From assembly GCA_019636535.1 (NCBI GenBank), contig JAHBXK010000009.1, positions 1 through 64,000 of the forward strand: DNA of 64,000 nt, written 5' to 3'. The stretch is from Phycisphaeraceae bacterium. Its GTDB lineage: Bacteria; Planctomycetota; Phycisphaerae; Phycisphaerales; UBA1924. Positions 51,444-60,369 of the stretch are shown here, one piece after another. A program made the translations under genes and the position numbers. Under the pieces are notes generated by a model. The model made no database searches. It saw only the letters and a list, made by a program, of their open reading frames with translations, and was not told the DNA's origin. Within the stretch, counting starts at the first letter, position 1, and each line of letters begins with the position of its first letter.

Positions 51444-53218
51444 ACCCCTCGCTGGTTCGGAGCGTGAATCGACGGTTCGGCGGCCGCGGGCTGCGCTTGC
51501 GACGTGGTTTCTCGCTGGTCGAGATGCTCGTGGCGATCGCCGCGCTCTCGCTGATCGCCATCGGCCTTGCGCAGATCTTCTCTGCCACCGCGACAACGCT
51601 CCGCGTCGGACGGCGCGTGTCGCACCTGAACGAGTACGCCGCGATGATCGAGCGGCAGTTGCGCCGCGACGTCGCGGCGATCAGCGCTGACGGCTTCCTG
51701 CTTATTCGTCACCGGCTCGCCGACGACGGCAGCCCCATTCCTTCGAGCGCGTTGAACGATCGCAACGCACGCGAACGGCGTGTGGACGAGTTGGTGTTCT
51801 TTCAGGAGGGGCAGTTCAGTTCGATCCGCGATCCCGTGAACCCGGTGCGTCAGGCGTCCGGCCCGGCTGCGCGAATCTACATCGGTCACGGTCTGAGGTG
51901 GGACCCGTCCTCGGCCGACTTCGGCCGGGCGCCGAGGGTCGATCGGCCCCGAGGGGCGGTCGCGACGGACATGGTTCCCGCGCCGGCCTTCGGTCGATCG
52001 GGGCCGAATCAGTTCGCGGGGGATTGGATCCTGCTTCGGCATGCGCTGGTGCTGAGCGGGCCGGAACAGACCGGGCGCAAGTCGCCGTTGCTCACGGGAA
52101 CCGATACGTTCCCCGACAGTGCGATCCAGGTCGGCTGGCAGCCGGCGGTGTCGAGCCTGTTTTTGTGGGAGGCCGAGTCGCTCCCGACGGCGCTCCCGCC
52201 CGCGGGTTCGCTGGTCCGCGGCGGGCCGGTCGGCTTGCCCGTGCTGGCGAGCGGCGTTGTCGACGTGGCGACGACGGACCTCACCGAGATTCGTTCGACG
52301 ATTGTTGATGCTCGTCCTCCGAGAGCCGCAGGCATCCGCAACATCGCGGCGTCGATTCAGGCGGACCTGGAAGAGGACGAGGACATTCTGGGAGCGCAGA
52401 TCGAGGGCGTTGCGTTCCGCTGGTCTCCGCCGAGCGCAGCGGGCACGCTTGGCAATCCAGAGTACCGCGCGGCCGTTCGTGCCATGCAGGCTTGGATGGT
52501 CGATGCGCTTCCCGCAGCGTCGGATCTGGGTTCGCTGAACGGGCAGGAACGGCGCGTGCGCAGCGAGCCCGTGCCCCCGGACTACCTGGGCAGCATCGGC
52601 GCCAGCGGCGTGCAGGGGCAAGCCTTCGCCGATACCCAGTCGTGGCGGCGGACGGATCAGACGATGCTCACCGCCTCGAATTTCGTCCCCGGCTGCTCGG
52701 AGTTCATCGTCGAGTGGTCGTTCGGGCACGTCTATCCGGACGATGACGCCGATCGACGCGGGCAGTTGATCTGGCACGGCATGCGGCGTGAGTCGTCCGA
52801 CGGCGGTCGAGTGCTTCCGTATCTCGATGACAGCGTGTCGTCGAACCCGCTCATCGCAGCTCAGCGCCGGATTCTCGCGATCCCGTCGATCCGCGGCGGT
52901 TTGCAGCCGTTTGCTTATCGCGTGCCGCGCGAACTGATCCACTACACGCCCCGTGGGTTCAACGCGCAGCGCACGCTCTACTCATGCTTTGGCTACATCG
53001 ATCCGTTCTGGCCCTACCACGATGCGGCGGGCAACCCGACGAGCGACGCGAACGTGCGTGCGCAAATCATGAGTCTTTACGGCCAGTCGATTCCTTGGGC
53101 ATGGCCGAGGCTGCTGCGGATCACCATGACGCTCGCCGATCCGAACGATCCAAACCTCGAGCAGACGTATCAGTTCGTGCTCGAAGTGCCGGAGCGCTCG
53201 GGCCGAACGGCGAACTGA
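51440..53218 (+). CDS. Pseudopilin, GspJ/PilW-like
   Basis: A 592-aa protein with cleavage segment RRG-FSLVE and helix MLVAIAALSLIAIGLAQIFSATATTLRVGRRVSHLNEYAAMIERQLRRDVAAI, the GspJ/PilW type ('GFTLvEllvA.ai.al......f........l......l...l..D'). The globular region is far longer than GspJ (about 200 aa) and has Tyr/Asp/Ser-rich beta stretches without recognised motifs. Coupled to the preceding gene by ATGA overlap. Confidence 0.8.
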   Translation: MNPSLVRSVNRRFGGRGLRLRRGFSLVEMLVAIAALSLIAIGLAQIFSATATTLRVGRRVSHLNEYAAMIERQLRRDVAAISADGFLLIRHRLADDGSPIPSSALNDRNARERRVDELVFFQEGQFSSIRDPVNPVRQASGPAARIYIGHGLRWDPSSADFGRAPRVDRPRGAVATDMVPAPAFGRSGPNQFAGDWILLRHALVLSGPEQTGRKSPLLTGTDTFPDSAIQVGWQPAVSSLFLWEAESLPTALPPAGSLVRGGPVGLPVLASGVVDVATTDLTEIRSTIVDARPPRAAGIRNIAASIQADLEEDEDILGAQIEGVAFRWSPPSAAGTLGNPEYRAAVRAMQAWMVDALPAASDLGSLNGQERRVRSEPVPPDYLGSIGASGVQGQAFADTQSWRRTDQTMLTASNFVPGCSEFIVEWSFGHVYPDDDADRRGQLIWHGMRRESSDGGRVLPYLDDSVSSNPLIAAQRRILAIPSIRGGLQPFAYRVPRELIHYTPRGFNAQRTLYSCFGYIDPFWPYHDAAGNPTSDANVRAQIMSLYGQSIPWAWPRLLRITMTLADPNDPNLEQTYQFVLEVPERSGRTAN

Positions 53219-53301
53219 TCGACGCGTGAGCAACCAGCGGCCGGGAGTGCCGCACTGGTGTGAAGGTAACGGGGGAGGGACTCAGGGGGGGTGATCGGAG
53301 T

Positions 53302-53316
53302 GGGGGGGGGGGGGGG
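53302..53316. repeat. G15 homopolymer before the giant gspK
   Basis: Fifteen consecutive G, about 32 bases upstream of ATG 53348 in the 129-base gap after the gspJ-like gene. Such a tract can slip during replication, changing promoter or leader spacing. If a GTG at 53291 were the start, it would encode five glycines. Confidence 0.85.
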
Positions 53317-53347
53317 CGCAGCGTCTCGATCGAACCGGAGTCTCGCC

Positions 53348-56300
53348 ATGTCCGCAGCAGCCCTGTCTTTGCACGCACGCACATCCGGCTCGCCCCGCGA
53401 GCGCGGCACCGCGCTGCTGATGGTTATCGGCGTGCTTGCGCTTCTGGCGATCATCGCGGTCGCGTACGCAACGCTCGGACGGGCCGATCGAGTCACCAGC
53501 GCTGTGTCGATAACGACGCAGCGCATCGACGATCAGTCGCAGGTCTTCGCCGACTTTCTGGCCCAGATCGTGGCCGACGACGTCTTCTCGGTGTACCCGC
53601 TCCGCACGGGCGTATCGGCCCCGGCCGATCCGCGTGACATCCTCTACGTTCGTCAGGCGTTCGATTACCCATCAACGGATCGTCAGATGGTGTCGGTCTC
53701 GACGCGAGCATCGACGGGGACCAACACGCATCGCTTCAATCCCACGGGCACCGTGCTGGGTCCGTGGACGGGCGGGGTCGACCGGCGTTCACCCTCCGAT
53801 CCCTACCTCTCGTCGCACAAGCCCGCGCTCCTCGGGCGTGCCAATTCCAATCTGCCGCTCCGTCCAACGCTGACACAGTTTGCTCAGTTGTCGCAAGGGT
53901 GGGCGCACATCAGCAACACGTCGCCCGACGGGCGCTATGTCAGTCTGCACAATCTTCGCGATAACTTCACGGCGAATTCCACGCAGATGCAGACGGGCCT
54001 GGTGCTGATCAACCCGGCCAACGGGCTCCCCTACGCGAGCACGGCGGCGTCGCGCACGTGGGACAACAGGCCTCCACAGACGTGGCGACCGGCCGATTGG
54101 TCGACCAACCTGCTCGGCGCGTTCCGCCCCATGATCGATCAGTACGCGCCCAACGACTTTCGCCACATCCACAACCAGTGGGTTGATACGGATGGGGACG
54201 GCTACGCCGATGCTCGCTGGCAGGAACTCGTTGACGCGTTCGACGTCAACAACCCCGTCAATCTCTTGGGGCGGAGCGGGCGCTACCGCTACTTCTACGC
54301 CGCGAGAATCGCGGATCTCAGCGGGCTGGTGAACGTCAACACGGCGACGGATTTCGCCTACTCGCCGGGATATCTGCCGCCAGCGCTTTCCGGCGGGCTG
54401 CCACCGGCGATGCGGCACTTCCCCGCGGGGCTCTCGCCCTCGGAGATCGACCTGCGCCGCCTGCTGGTCATGAGCGATGCCTACTTCGACTTCGGGGGCG
54501 GGTACGAGAGTGTGCCCCAACCGACGCCGGCGACCCTGGCCGGCAACTACTCGCAGTACCACCAGCGGAACGCGGCCGCGATAGGCAGCGCCGCCTACGC
54601 CGCGATCCGCCTGGTCATCGACCGGGGCGTGCGCCTCGAAGCCGACGACGTTGCGGGCGGCACGGGCGCCTTCGCGGTCGCGATGCTTTCGAACAATTCG
54701 CGCACCGGCTTCAACCCCAACAACCCCAACCCACTGGAACTGACTTCGAGGTTGAACTTTTTCAGCAGTTTCGGCGTCGATCCGGGCTCGCCGGTTGTGT
54801 CGGGCGCGATCGGTCAGTTCGCCGCACGCTCCCCGTTCGGACTCGAAAGCGAGTTGAGTCTGCGTGCCTTCAACGGCGTCAACGACCTCGGCTCGTTCTC
54901 GTCGCTCGAGTCAACCGTGGCGGGCCGCGCTGGGGCCGGCTTGCCGCTCTCGCGGCTGGATCCTCTCCGCTCGAACCGTCCTCGCACCGACGAGATGCGC
55001 GGCCGCAGCGACAGCGCCGGCACGATCGGCCCGAGCCCCGAAGCACGGCTGCTCGATCTGGTGGACGTCCGCTCGCTCATCACGACCATCAACGGCGCAC
55101 GGCCGTTGGTCTCGCGCGTCCTGACCGACGGGCAAAGGAACTCGCTCAACGCGGGCGAGGTAGCTCGCGACCTGCAGACGCTCAAGACCGTGCTGCGCCG
55201 GGTGGACGGTGTCAACGTGCTGCCGATCAACAACAACCCCGGATCGGTCTATCGCGCAGCGGCGGAATCGCTCTTCGGGGGCGCGATCAGCGCCCTGGCT
55301 CCCTACCACGATCCCGAACGGTTCACGCAGTCGTGGAACCCGACAAACGCCCTGCAGCGGACGCTCGCCTACGGACATCGCGGCGCGGAACTCGCAGCGC
55401 GGCTGGCCGCGCACTGGACGGCCAACATGATCGCCGCGATGGACGTCGACACACAATCGACGCCGTTCGCCGTCGGCGCTGACGCCCACAATCCGATCGC
55501 GGTTCGAGTCGATCTGGTCAACAACCTCTCTTTCTCGACTTCCAACACGCCCTTCCAGGCGAGCGACCTCGACCTGACGCTGACGACCGGCTACGACGGG
55601 TTCAACGGCAACGTGCGATCGCCCTCCTTCATGGCGTACGGCATCGAGCCGCAGCCGTTCCTCGTCGAGGTGTCGTACTACGTCATGTTCACCGACGCCC
55701 GCGACGCGGCCGAGGGCTCAACGCCCGACGAGGGCGATCCGCGCGGCGGCTCGGGCATCCCGGGCGACCCGATCCCCACGCTCGAGCCGATCAAGATCAG
55801 CCGCAAGCGAGAGTATCAGAACGGCGACTATCTGGGCGAGATCCTCGCGTTCCAACTCCACAACCCGTTCGAGTACGACGTGCGACTCACGGGCGATCTC
55901 GGCCAGCCGCTGTTCTATCTCGAGCACGCCCGGCGTTACTACGGCCTCACGGAACTCGATTCGTCCGGCAGCGAAGTGGTGCCGCAGTCCATGGAACTCA
56001 AGGCCGGGCAGACGCGCGTGTTCTACGTGCTCTCGCCCCGCACGCACGAGCAGATGGCCGCTCGGTTCCAGAACGCGCTGCAGGCAACGGTGTCGTCCGA
56101 CGAGGTCAAAGAAATGATGACCGCGCAGTTCGGCGACAGTTCAGTGCTGATTCCGATGATCGATCCGGGCCTGCTCGGCAGCGGACATGTCGTCTTCTCT
56201 CAGCCGGCCGAGCAGGGCACGCTCGCCGGTACGAACATGGAGATGCTCGACTTCATGGGCGAGTCCTCCAGCGGCGGCGGCGTGGCGCTCGACGGCCAGC

Positions 56301-58234
56301 GCTCGGTGGTGAACCTCTGGCGCGTCAAGCGGAGCGCGAGCAACGCCAATTCGCGGGCGTCGGACATGCTGGTCGATCGGCTGCGAGACCCCGACGGGAG
56401 CGCGTGGTGGTACGGGCTGGTCGACGGCCTGGGGCTGAGTTCTGAGAACGTCGACGACACGACGTCGATCGAAGAACGGACATCGTTCGACCCGTCCACC
56501 GGCAACGACAACTCGGGATTCTCCGTCACGCTTTGGCGCTCCGTGCGCCGGCCGACGGATCGCTCCGACGTCTCGGTAGTGAAGAAGGGGTCGTTGCCGC
56601 CGTGGTGCATCGAGGCCAAGCGCGACAACGAGTACAACGTCTCGCTGAACCAGTCGGACGAGAGCGACGGCGGCGACCCGTCCGACCCGATCGGCGATCG
56701 CAACGACTTCGTCGATGAAGAGGGCTCGAGGTTCACGACTTTCCGCGACATGATCAACGCGCTCAAGTCTTCTTCCGGCAAGTTCAACCGCCAGATGGAC
56801 ATGCGGGCCGAAGACAAGCGCGGCAACCCGATCCCGCTCAGTCAGTCCGTGAATCCGTCCGACGGCCAGCGCCGGCCGTACGACCGTGTCAGCATGCAAC
56901 TGCACTTCATCGGTCACGATCTATTGACCATCGGCGGACAGTCCGCCCGGATCGGTCGCAACCCCATGCTCTTCTCGCGTCCGGCCGACATGCTGATGAT
57001 CCCGGCGATCGGACCGAGTTTCGATCTGGCTCTGTTCCAGGCCGGCGGCGGCGATGCACGCGGACTTGAACTGGGTTGGATGACCCTCGGCGAGGCCGCA
57101 GCGCTCGCGTCCGACTATTTCTCTCCGTCGCCCGGCGTGTATGACTCGACCTCCGCGATCCAACTGCTGTACAGGCTCGGGCACGAGAACGCCTCGAACG
57201 GCGATCGGCCGATCCTGCGTCGGGGGGCGCTCGTGATCGACGATTTCGCGCCGTACCTGAACCTCGACGGCGCGCAAGGCTACGACGGTCAGAGCGATCA
57301 GTTGCTCGGCGTCGGGATTCCCGTAGCGCTCACCTTGCTCGATCAGTTCCGAACGGCCGACCACTTCCGAGGTCAGGGCTACGGCGGATTGAACCAGCCC
57401 GTTGCAGGCACGCTGAACATCAACACCGCACCGGTTCAGAACCTGCGCCTTGTGCCGCTGCTCGCCCCCGACTCGAACCCCGCCGAGTTGGATATTGACA
57501 TTCCGTGGGTGAAGATGACGGAGTCGATCGACCCGAACAACGTCGGAGGACCGATCTACGACCCGGCATCCAACAGCGACACGTTCGACATCGCGTCGGC
57601 GGTGGAGGCGTGGCGCGACAAGATCGACACCCTCTCTCGTGCGGAGCGCTTCAACGGCAACCGTCGGCGCATCGAGTTCGCAGAGGACACCTCCGACGCC
57701 GCCGACCCGTCGCGGTGGCGCGCTAGGCAGGATCGGGCGCAGATCAACGGCCTTCACGAGTCGCCCGGGTTCCGTTCGCTCGGCGAACTCGGCGCAGTCC
57801 GGATCCGCAGCACGCGGTCGAATCCAGGTGTGGGCGACCCGCAGAACAGCATCGACCGATTCGGGCTCGACGACGAACCGCTCCAGCACCCGGGCCTGAC
57901 GGTGTCGAGTTGGCCGAGGGTGCTCGCCTCGCCGAACACGACTTCCGGCCCGAACCAGACTTCCCGAGAGGCCGACGAAGTCATCGACGGCGTCGACGAG
58001 TCGCTGGCGATTCTCAACGCCGCGCTGCCGAGCCTCTCGGTCCGATCCGACGTCTTCTGTGTCTGGTTCGTGCTGCACGGCTACCTCCCCGGCGACGTGA
58101 CCGACCTGGACGACGACGAGCCGATGGTGCCGACCATCCGTCGCAGGTTCATGATGGTCATCGATCGGTCGAACGTCACGACGTTCGGTGACCGTCCGAG
58201 GGTCTTGCTGTTCAAGGAACTCCCGATCGACTGA
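53348..58234 (+). CDS. gspK: Giant GspK-like minor pseudopilin
   Basis: A 1628-aa protein. Leader and helix: SPRERG-TALLMVIGVLALLAIIAVAYATL, lacking the +5 Glu, as in GspK/PilX minor pilins. GspK markers follow: ADLSGLVNVNTATDF in the first third and AGTLNINTAPVQNLRLVPLL near residue 1358, the 'lNiNTAp...L..l' helix-hairpin signature of GspK. GspK is usually 300-350 aa, so about 1200 residues are inserted between or around the blocks. They are Asn/Asp/Arg-rich, with no motif known to me. The chain is uninterrupted. ATG 53348 has CCGGAG upstream; a GTG at 53291 is possible. Last gene of the pseudopilin operon. Confidence 0.85.
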   Translation: MSAAALSLHARTSGSPRERGTALLMVIGVLALLAIIAVAYATLGRADRVTSAVSITTQRIDDQSQVFADFLAQIVADDVFSVYPLRTGVSAPADPRDILYVRQAFDYPSTDRQMVSVSTRASTGTNTHRFNPTGTVLGPWTGGVDRRSPSDPYLSSHKPALLGRANSNLPLRPTLTQFAQLSQGWAHISNTSPDGRYVSLHNLRDNFTANSTQMQTGLVLINPANGLPYASTAASRTWDNRPPQTWRPADWSTNLLGAFRPMIDQYAPNDFRHIHNQWVDTDGDGYADARWQELVDAFDVNNPVNLLGRSGRYRYFYAARIADLSGLVNVNTATDFAYSPGYLPPALSGGLPPAMRHFPAGLSPSEIDLRRLLVMSDAYFDFGGGYESVPQPTPATLAGNYSQYHQRNAAAIGSAAYAAIRLVIDRGVRLEADDVAGGTGAFAVAMLSNNSRTGFNPNNPNPLELTSRLNFFSSFGVDPGSPVVSGAIGQFAARSPFGLESELSLRAFNGVNDLGSFSSLESTVAGRAGAGLPLSRLDPLRSNRPRTDEMRGRSDSAGTIGPSPEARLLDLVDVRSLITTINGARPLVSRVLTDGQRNSLNAGEVARDLQTLKTVLRRVDGVNVLPINNNPGSVYRAAAESLFGGAISALAPYHDPERFTQSWNPTNALQRTLAYGHRGAELAARLAAHWTANMIAAMDVDTQSTPFAVGADAHNPIAVRVDLVNNLSFSTSNTPFQASDLDLTLTTGYDGFNGNVRSPSFMAYGIEPQPFLVEVSYYVMFTDARDAAEGSTPDEGDPRGGSGIPGDPIPTLEPIKISRKREYQNGDYLGEILAFQLHNPFEYDVRLTGDLGQPLFYLEHARRYYGLTELDSSGSEVVPQSMELKAGQTRVFYVLSPRTHEQMAARFQNALQATVSSDEVKEMMTAQFGDSSVLIPMIDPGLLGSGHVVFSQPAEQGTLAGTNMEMLDFMGESSSGGGVALDGQRSVVNLWRVKRSASNANSRASDMLVDRLRDPDGSAWWYGLVDGLGLSSENVDDTTSIEERTSFDPSTGNDNSGFSVTLWRSVRRPTDRSDVSVVKKGSLPPWCIEAKRDNEYNVSLNQSDESDGGDPSDPIGDRNDFVDEEGSRFTTFRDMINALKSSSGKFNRQMDMRAEDKRGNPIPLSQSVNPSDGQRRPYDRVSMQLHFIGHDLLTIGGQSARIGRNPMLFSRPADMLMIPAIGPSFDLALFQAGGGDARGLELGWMTLGEAAALASDYFSPSPGVYDSTSAIQLLYRLGHENASNGDRPILRRGALVIDDFAPYLNLDGAQGYDGQSDQLLGVGIPVALTLLDQFRTADHFRGQGYGGLNQPVAGTLNINTAPVQNLRLVPLLAPDSNPAELDIDIPWVKMTESIDPNNVGGPIYDPASNSDTFDIASAVEAWRDKIDTLSRAERFNGNRRRIEFAEDTSDAADPSRWRARQDRAQINGLHESPGFRSLGELGAVRIRSTRSNPGVGDPQNSIDRFGLDDEPLQHPGLTVSSWPRVLASPNTTSGPNQTSREADEVIDGVDESLAILNAALPSLSVRSDVFCVWFVLHGYLPGDVTDLDDDEPMVPTIRRRFMMVIDRSNVTTFGDRPRVLLFKELPID

Positions 58235-58259
58235 CCTCGGATCGGGTGCGACGCTCGAC

Positions 58260-58265
58260 TACACT
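58260..58265 (+). promoter_or_regulatory. Possible -10 element of tRNA-Pro
   Basis: TACACT lies 48 bases before the mature 5' end of the tRNA. It is the same hexamer seen before the LptC-like gene. No convincing -35 hexamer is present. Confidence 0.3.
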
Positions 58266-58313
58266 TACCGTCCGCGATGTCGGTCCATCAGGCAGGCCTC
58301 GCGTGGTGTTTCG

Positions 58314-58387
58314 CAGGGTGTAGCTCAGCTTGGTAGAGCGCCTGGTTTGGGTCCAGGAGGCCGCTGGTTCGAATCCAGTCACCCTGA
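58314..58387 (+). tRNA. tRNA-Pro (anticodon UGG)
   Basis: Cloverleaf is complete: acceptor CAGGGTG (58314-58320) with CACCCTG (58380-58386); D stem GCTC/GAGC; anticodon stem CCTGG/CCAGG with loop TTTGGGT, anticodon TGG at 58348-58350; T arm GCTGG-TTCGAAT-CCAGT; discriminator A at 58387. CCA is not encoded. It lies between the giant gspK and the minus-strand sigma factor gene. Confidence 0.97.
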
Positions 58388-58433
58388 TTTCTCGGCCCGG
58401 CTGCTTGCCATTGGACAATCAAACGGACGGTGA

Positions 58434-59219
58434 TCACGTACCTCGTACGCTCGCCCCGCCGCCCTCCGTCAACCGCTTCAGTTCCGCCAGTTCCTCGTCG
58501 ATCTCACCCGGCGAGGCGACCGTCTCCGCGACGATGTCTCGGAGCAGTCGGCGAAACCGCCGCTTGGCGGTCTGAAGCATGTTCGACACCACGCCGGCGT
58601 CTTCGATCCCCAACCGCCGCGCGAGTTCGTCGAGCGCGATCGGCCTGCTCCCCCTGATCGCCGGACCGACCACGTTGGTCTCGAAGATCAGCCAGTGCTT
58701 GCCCAGCCCGTCGGCTCGAAGCCCGTCCTCGAGTTCCGTCAGCGCACGCTCGATCACGGCCCCTGCCCACCGTCGATCAAAGAGCCGATCGAGTTCAACG
58801 GCTTCCGAAGCGGGCAGGGTGTCCGGCCCGACCGGGCCAGTCTGGTCGTTGTTGCCCGCGTGCCCTGTCAGTTCCTGATGGCCCCCAGCACGGCGGACAT
58901 GAGCCCGGTGCCGATCGATCAGGAAGTTCTTGAGCGCTCGACGCAGAAACGACCTGAACCGTCCCCGGCTGGGATCGGCCTTCCCGATCAGGTTCCGGTT
59001 CAGCACGACCGCGCTGAGGAATTCCTGGGTCAGGTCCGAGGCGTCGTGCGGACCGAAACCCTGCCGGCGAACCACGGCGTACACCGGCGCCCAGTACATT
59101 CTCAAGAGCCGTTCGAGCGCTGGGCGGTCGGCCCGCGCCTCGATAATCATGCCCCAACTGGTGGTCGCGAAGTTGGCGTTGGTGTGGCTGGAGTTCAGTG
59201 TCGCGGTCCTGATGCCCAT
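58434..59219 (-). CDS. ECF-like RNA polymerase sigma factor
   Basis: A 261-aa protein of the planctomycete ECF-like type. Region 2: ALERLLRMYWAPVYAVVRRQGFGPHDASDLTQEFLSAVVLNRNLIGKADPSRGRFRSFLRRALKNFLIDRHRA, with 'DA.DL.QefF......' and 'grFR.fL...l.nfl.d..R'. Region 4: PIALDELARRLGIEDAGVVSNMLQTAKRRFRRLLRDIV, a helix-turn-helix with less typical wording. A charged insertion (GHQELTGHAGNNDQTGPVG) separates the two. No anti-sigma factor is adjacent, so regulation is unclear. ATG 59219 chosen because the region before it in the longer frame is basic and not related. Divergent from the BtpA-like gene. Confidence 0.85.
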   Translation of the reverse strand: MGIRTATLNSSHTNANFATTSWGMIIEARADRPALERLLRMYWAPVYAVVRRQGFGPHDASDLTQEFLSAVVLNRNLIGKADPSRGRFRSFLRRALKNFLIDRHRAHVRRAGGHQELTGHAGNNDQTGPVGPDTLPASEAVELDRLFDRRWAGAVIERALTELEDGLRADGLGKHWLIFETNVVGPAIRGSRPIALDELARRLGIEDAGVVSNMLQTAKRRFRRLLRDIVAETVASPGEIDEELAELKRLTEGGGASVRGT

Positions 59220-59456
59220 GACTGATCGGGCGGAAGTGGGGGGGAGGTGGTGATTGAGGAGTTTCGATTCGCTCAGCCGTTTGTGGAGAAGGTGGAGCGA
59301 GGGGGACAAGGACAGGGCTTCAGCGCGATCCGCCTACCGTCGATCGAGATTACGCCCGAAAGCCGGACGAGGTTGCGTGGCGGCGGCCCCCCGCCACCCA
59401 ACCCCACCGCCCCGGCCGATGCCCTGCACGGAACGAGAAGATACGGAGGGTCTCAA

Positions 59457-60332
59457 GTGCCCCGAGCGAGCAAAACACCCATCACCAGGCCGCCCGAGAA
59501 GGCGCTGATCGGCATGGTCCACGTGGGGGCGTTGCCCGGGTCCCCTCGGGCCGGTCTCTCGGTCGACCGGCTGGTTCAGGCCGCGGTCGCCGATGCGACC
59601 GCGCTCATCCGGGCCGGGTTCGACGGGCTCATCGTCGAGAACATGCACGACGCCCCGTACATGCACGGCGAGCACGGGCCGGAGACGACGGCGGTCATGA
59701 CCCGCGTGGGGCTCGCCGTGCGTGAAGTTGTTCGCGGGGCGAGTTCACGATCGCGATCGCCCTCTTTCAGGCTCGGCGTTCAGGTGCTCAGCGGCGGCAA
59801 TCGCGAGGCCCTGGCCGTTGCGCTCGCGTGCGGCCTGGACTTCATCCGCTGCGAGAACTTCGTCTTCTCGCACGTGGCCGATGAGGGGTTGTTGTCGAGA
59901 GCCGAGGCCGGCCCGCTGCTGCGCTATCGCCGCTCGATCGGTGCGGATGGCGCACGGCCGGAACGACGGCGCGTTGACGTGTTCTGCGACATCAAGAAGA
60001 AGCACGCATCCCACTCGATCACGGCCGATCTCTCACTGGCCGAGACGGCACGCGCTGCGGAGTTCTTCGGCGCGGACGGGCTGATCGTGACGGGAACCGC
60101 CACCGGCGAGCCGACCGATCCGAACGATCTGGCCGAAGTCCGGTCAGCGAGCCGACTGCCGCTCTTCGTCGGCTCGGGCGTCACTGCGGACGACGCCGCC
60201 GACCTGCTCAAAGTCGCCGACGGCCTGATTGTCGGGAGTTCCATCAAGCGGGGCGGGCACTGGACGGGGCCGGTGGATGCGAAACGGGCGGCGGATCTGG
60301 TGCGTGCCGCCCGCGGACGTGACCGGCGGTAA
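59457..60332 (+). CDS. BtpA/SgcQ-family TIM-barrel protein
   Basis: A 291-aa protein with blocks of the BtpA family: LIGMVHVGALPGSPRAG, DATALIRAGFDGLIVENMHDAPYMHG, LGVQVLSGGNREALAVALACGLDFIRCENFVFSHVADEGL, VFCDIKKKHASHSITADLSLAETARAAEFFGADGLIVTGTATGEPTD and LFVGSGVTADDAADLLKVADGLIVGSSIKRGG. The family name comes from photosystem I biogenesis in cyanobacteria, but relatives occur in many non-photosynthetic bacteria and probably are sugar- or phosphate-handling TIM barrels. GTG 59457 has ACGGAGGG at the right distance, so the non-ATG start is well supported. Function here is not known. Confidence 0.88.
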   Translation: MPRASKTPITRPPEKALIGMVHVGALPGSPRAGLSVDRLVQAAVADATALIRAGFDGLIVENMHDAPYMHGEHGPETTAVMTRVGLAVREVVRGASSRSRSPSFRLGVQVLSGGNREALAVALACGLDFIRCENFVFSHVADEGLLSRAEAGPLLRYRRSIGADGARPERRRVDVFCDIKKKHASHSITADLSLAETARAAEFFGADGLIVTGTATGEPTDPNDLAEVRSASRLPLFVGSGVTADDAADLLKVADGLIVGSSIKRGGHWTGPVDAKRAADLVRAARGRDRR

Positions 60333-60356
60333 CGCGCGGGTTCGCTCGGTTTGCTC

Positions 60357-60362
60357 TATATT
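60357..60362 (+). promoter_or_regulatory. TATATT hexamer seven bases before oppC (leaderless promoter candidate)
   Basis: TATATT at 60357-60362, seven bases before ATG 60370. No ribosome site is present. The predicted transcription start coincides with the start codon. It is the best -10 match among the four such cases in this window. Confidence 0.5.
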
Positions 60363-60369
60363 CCCCACG

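Noticed and set aside
58188-58433. Small open frames over the tRNA
   Set aside because: They cover a complete tRNA-Pro cloverleaf.
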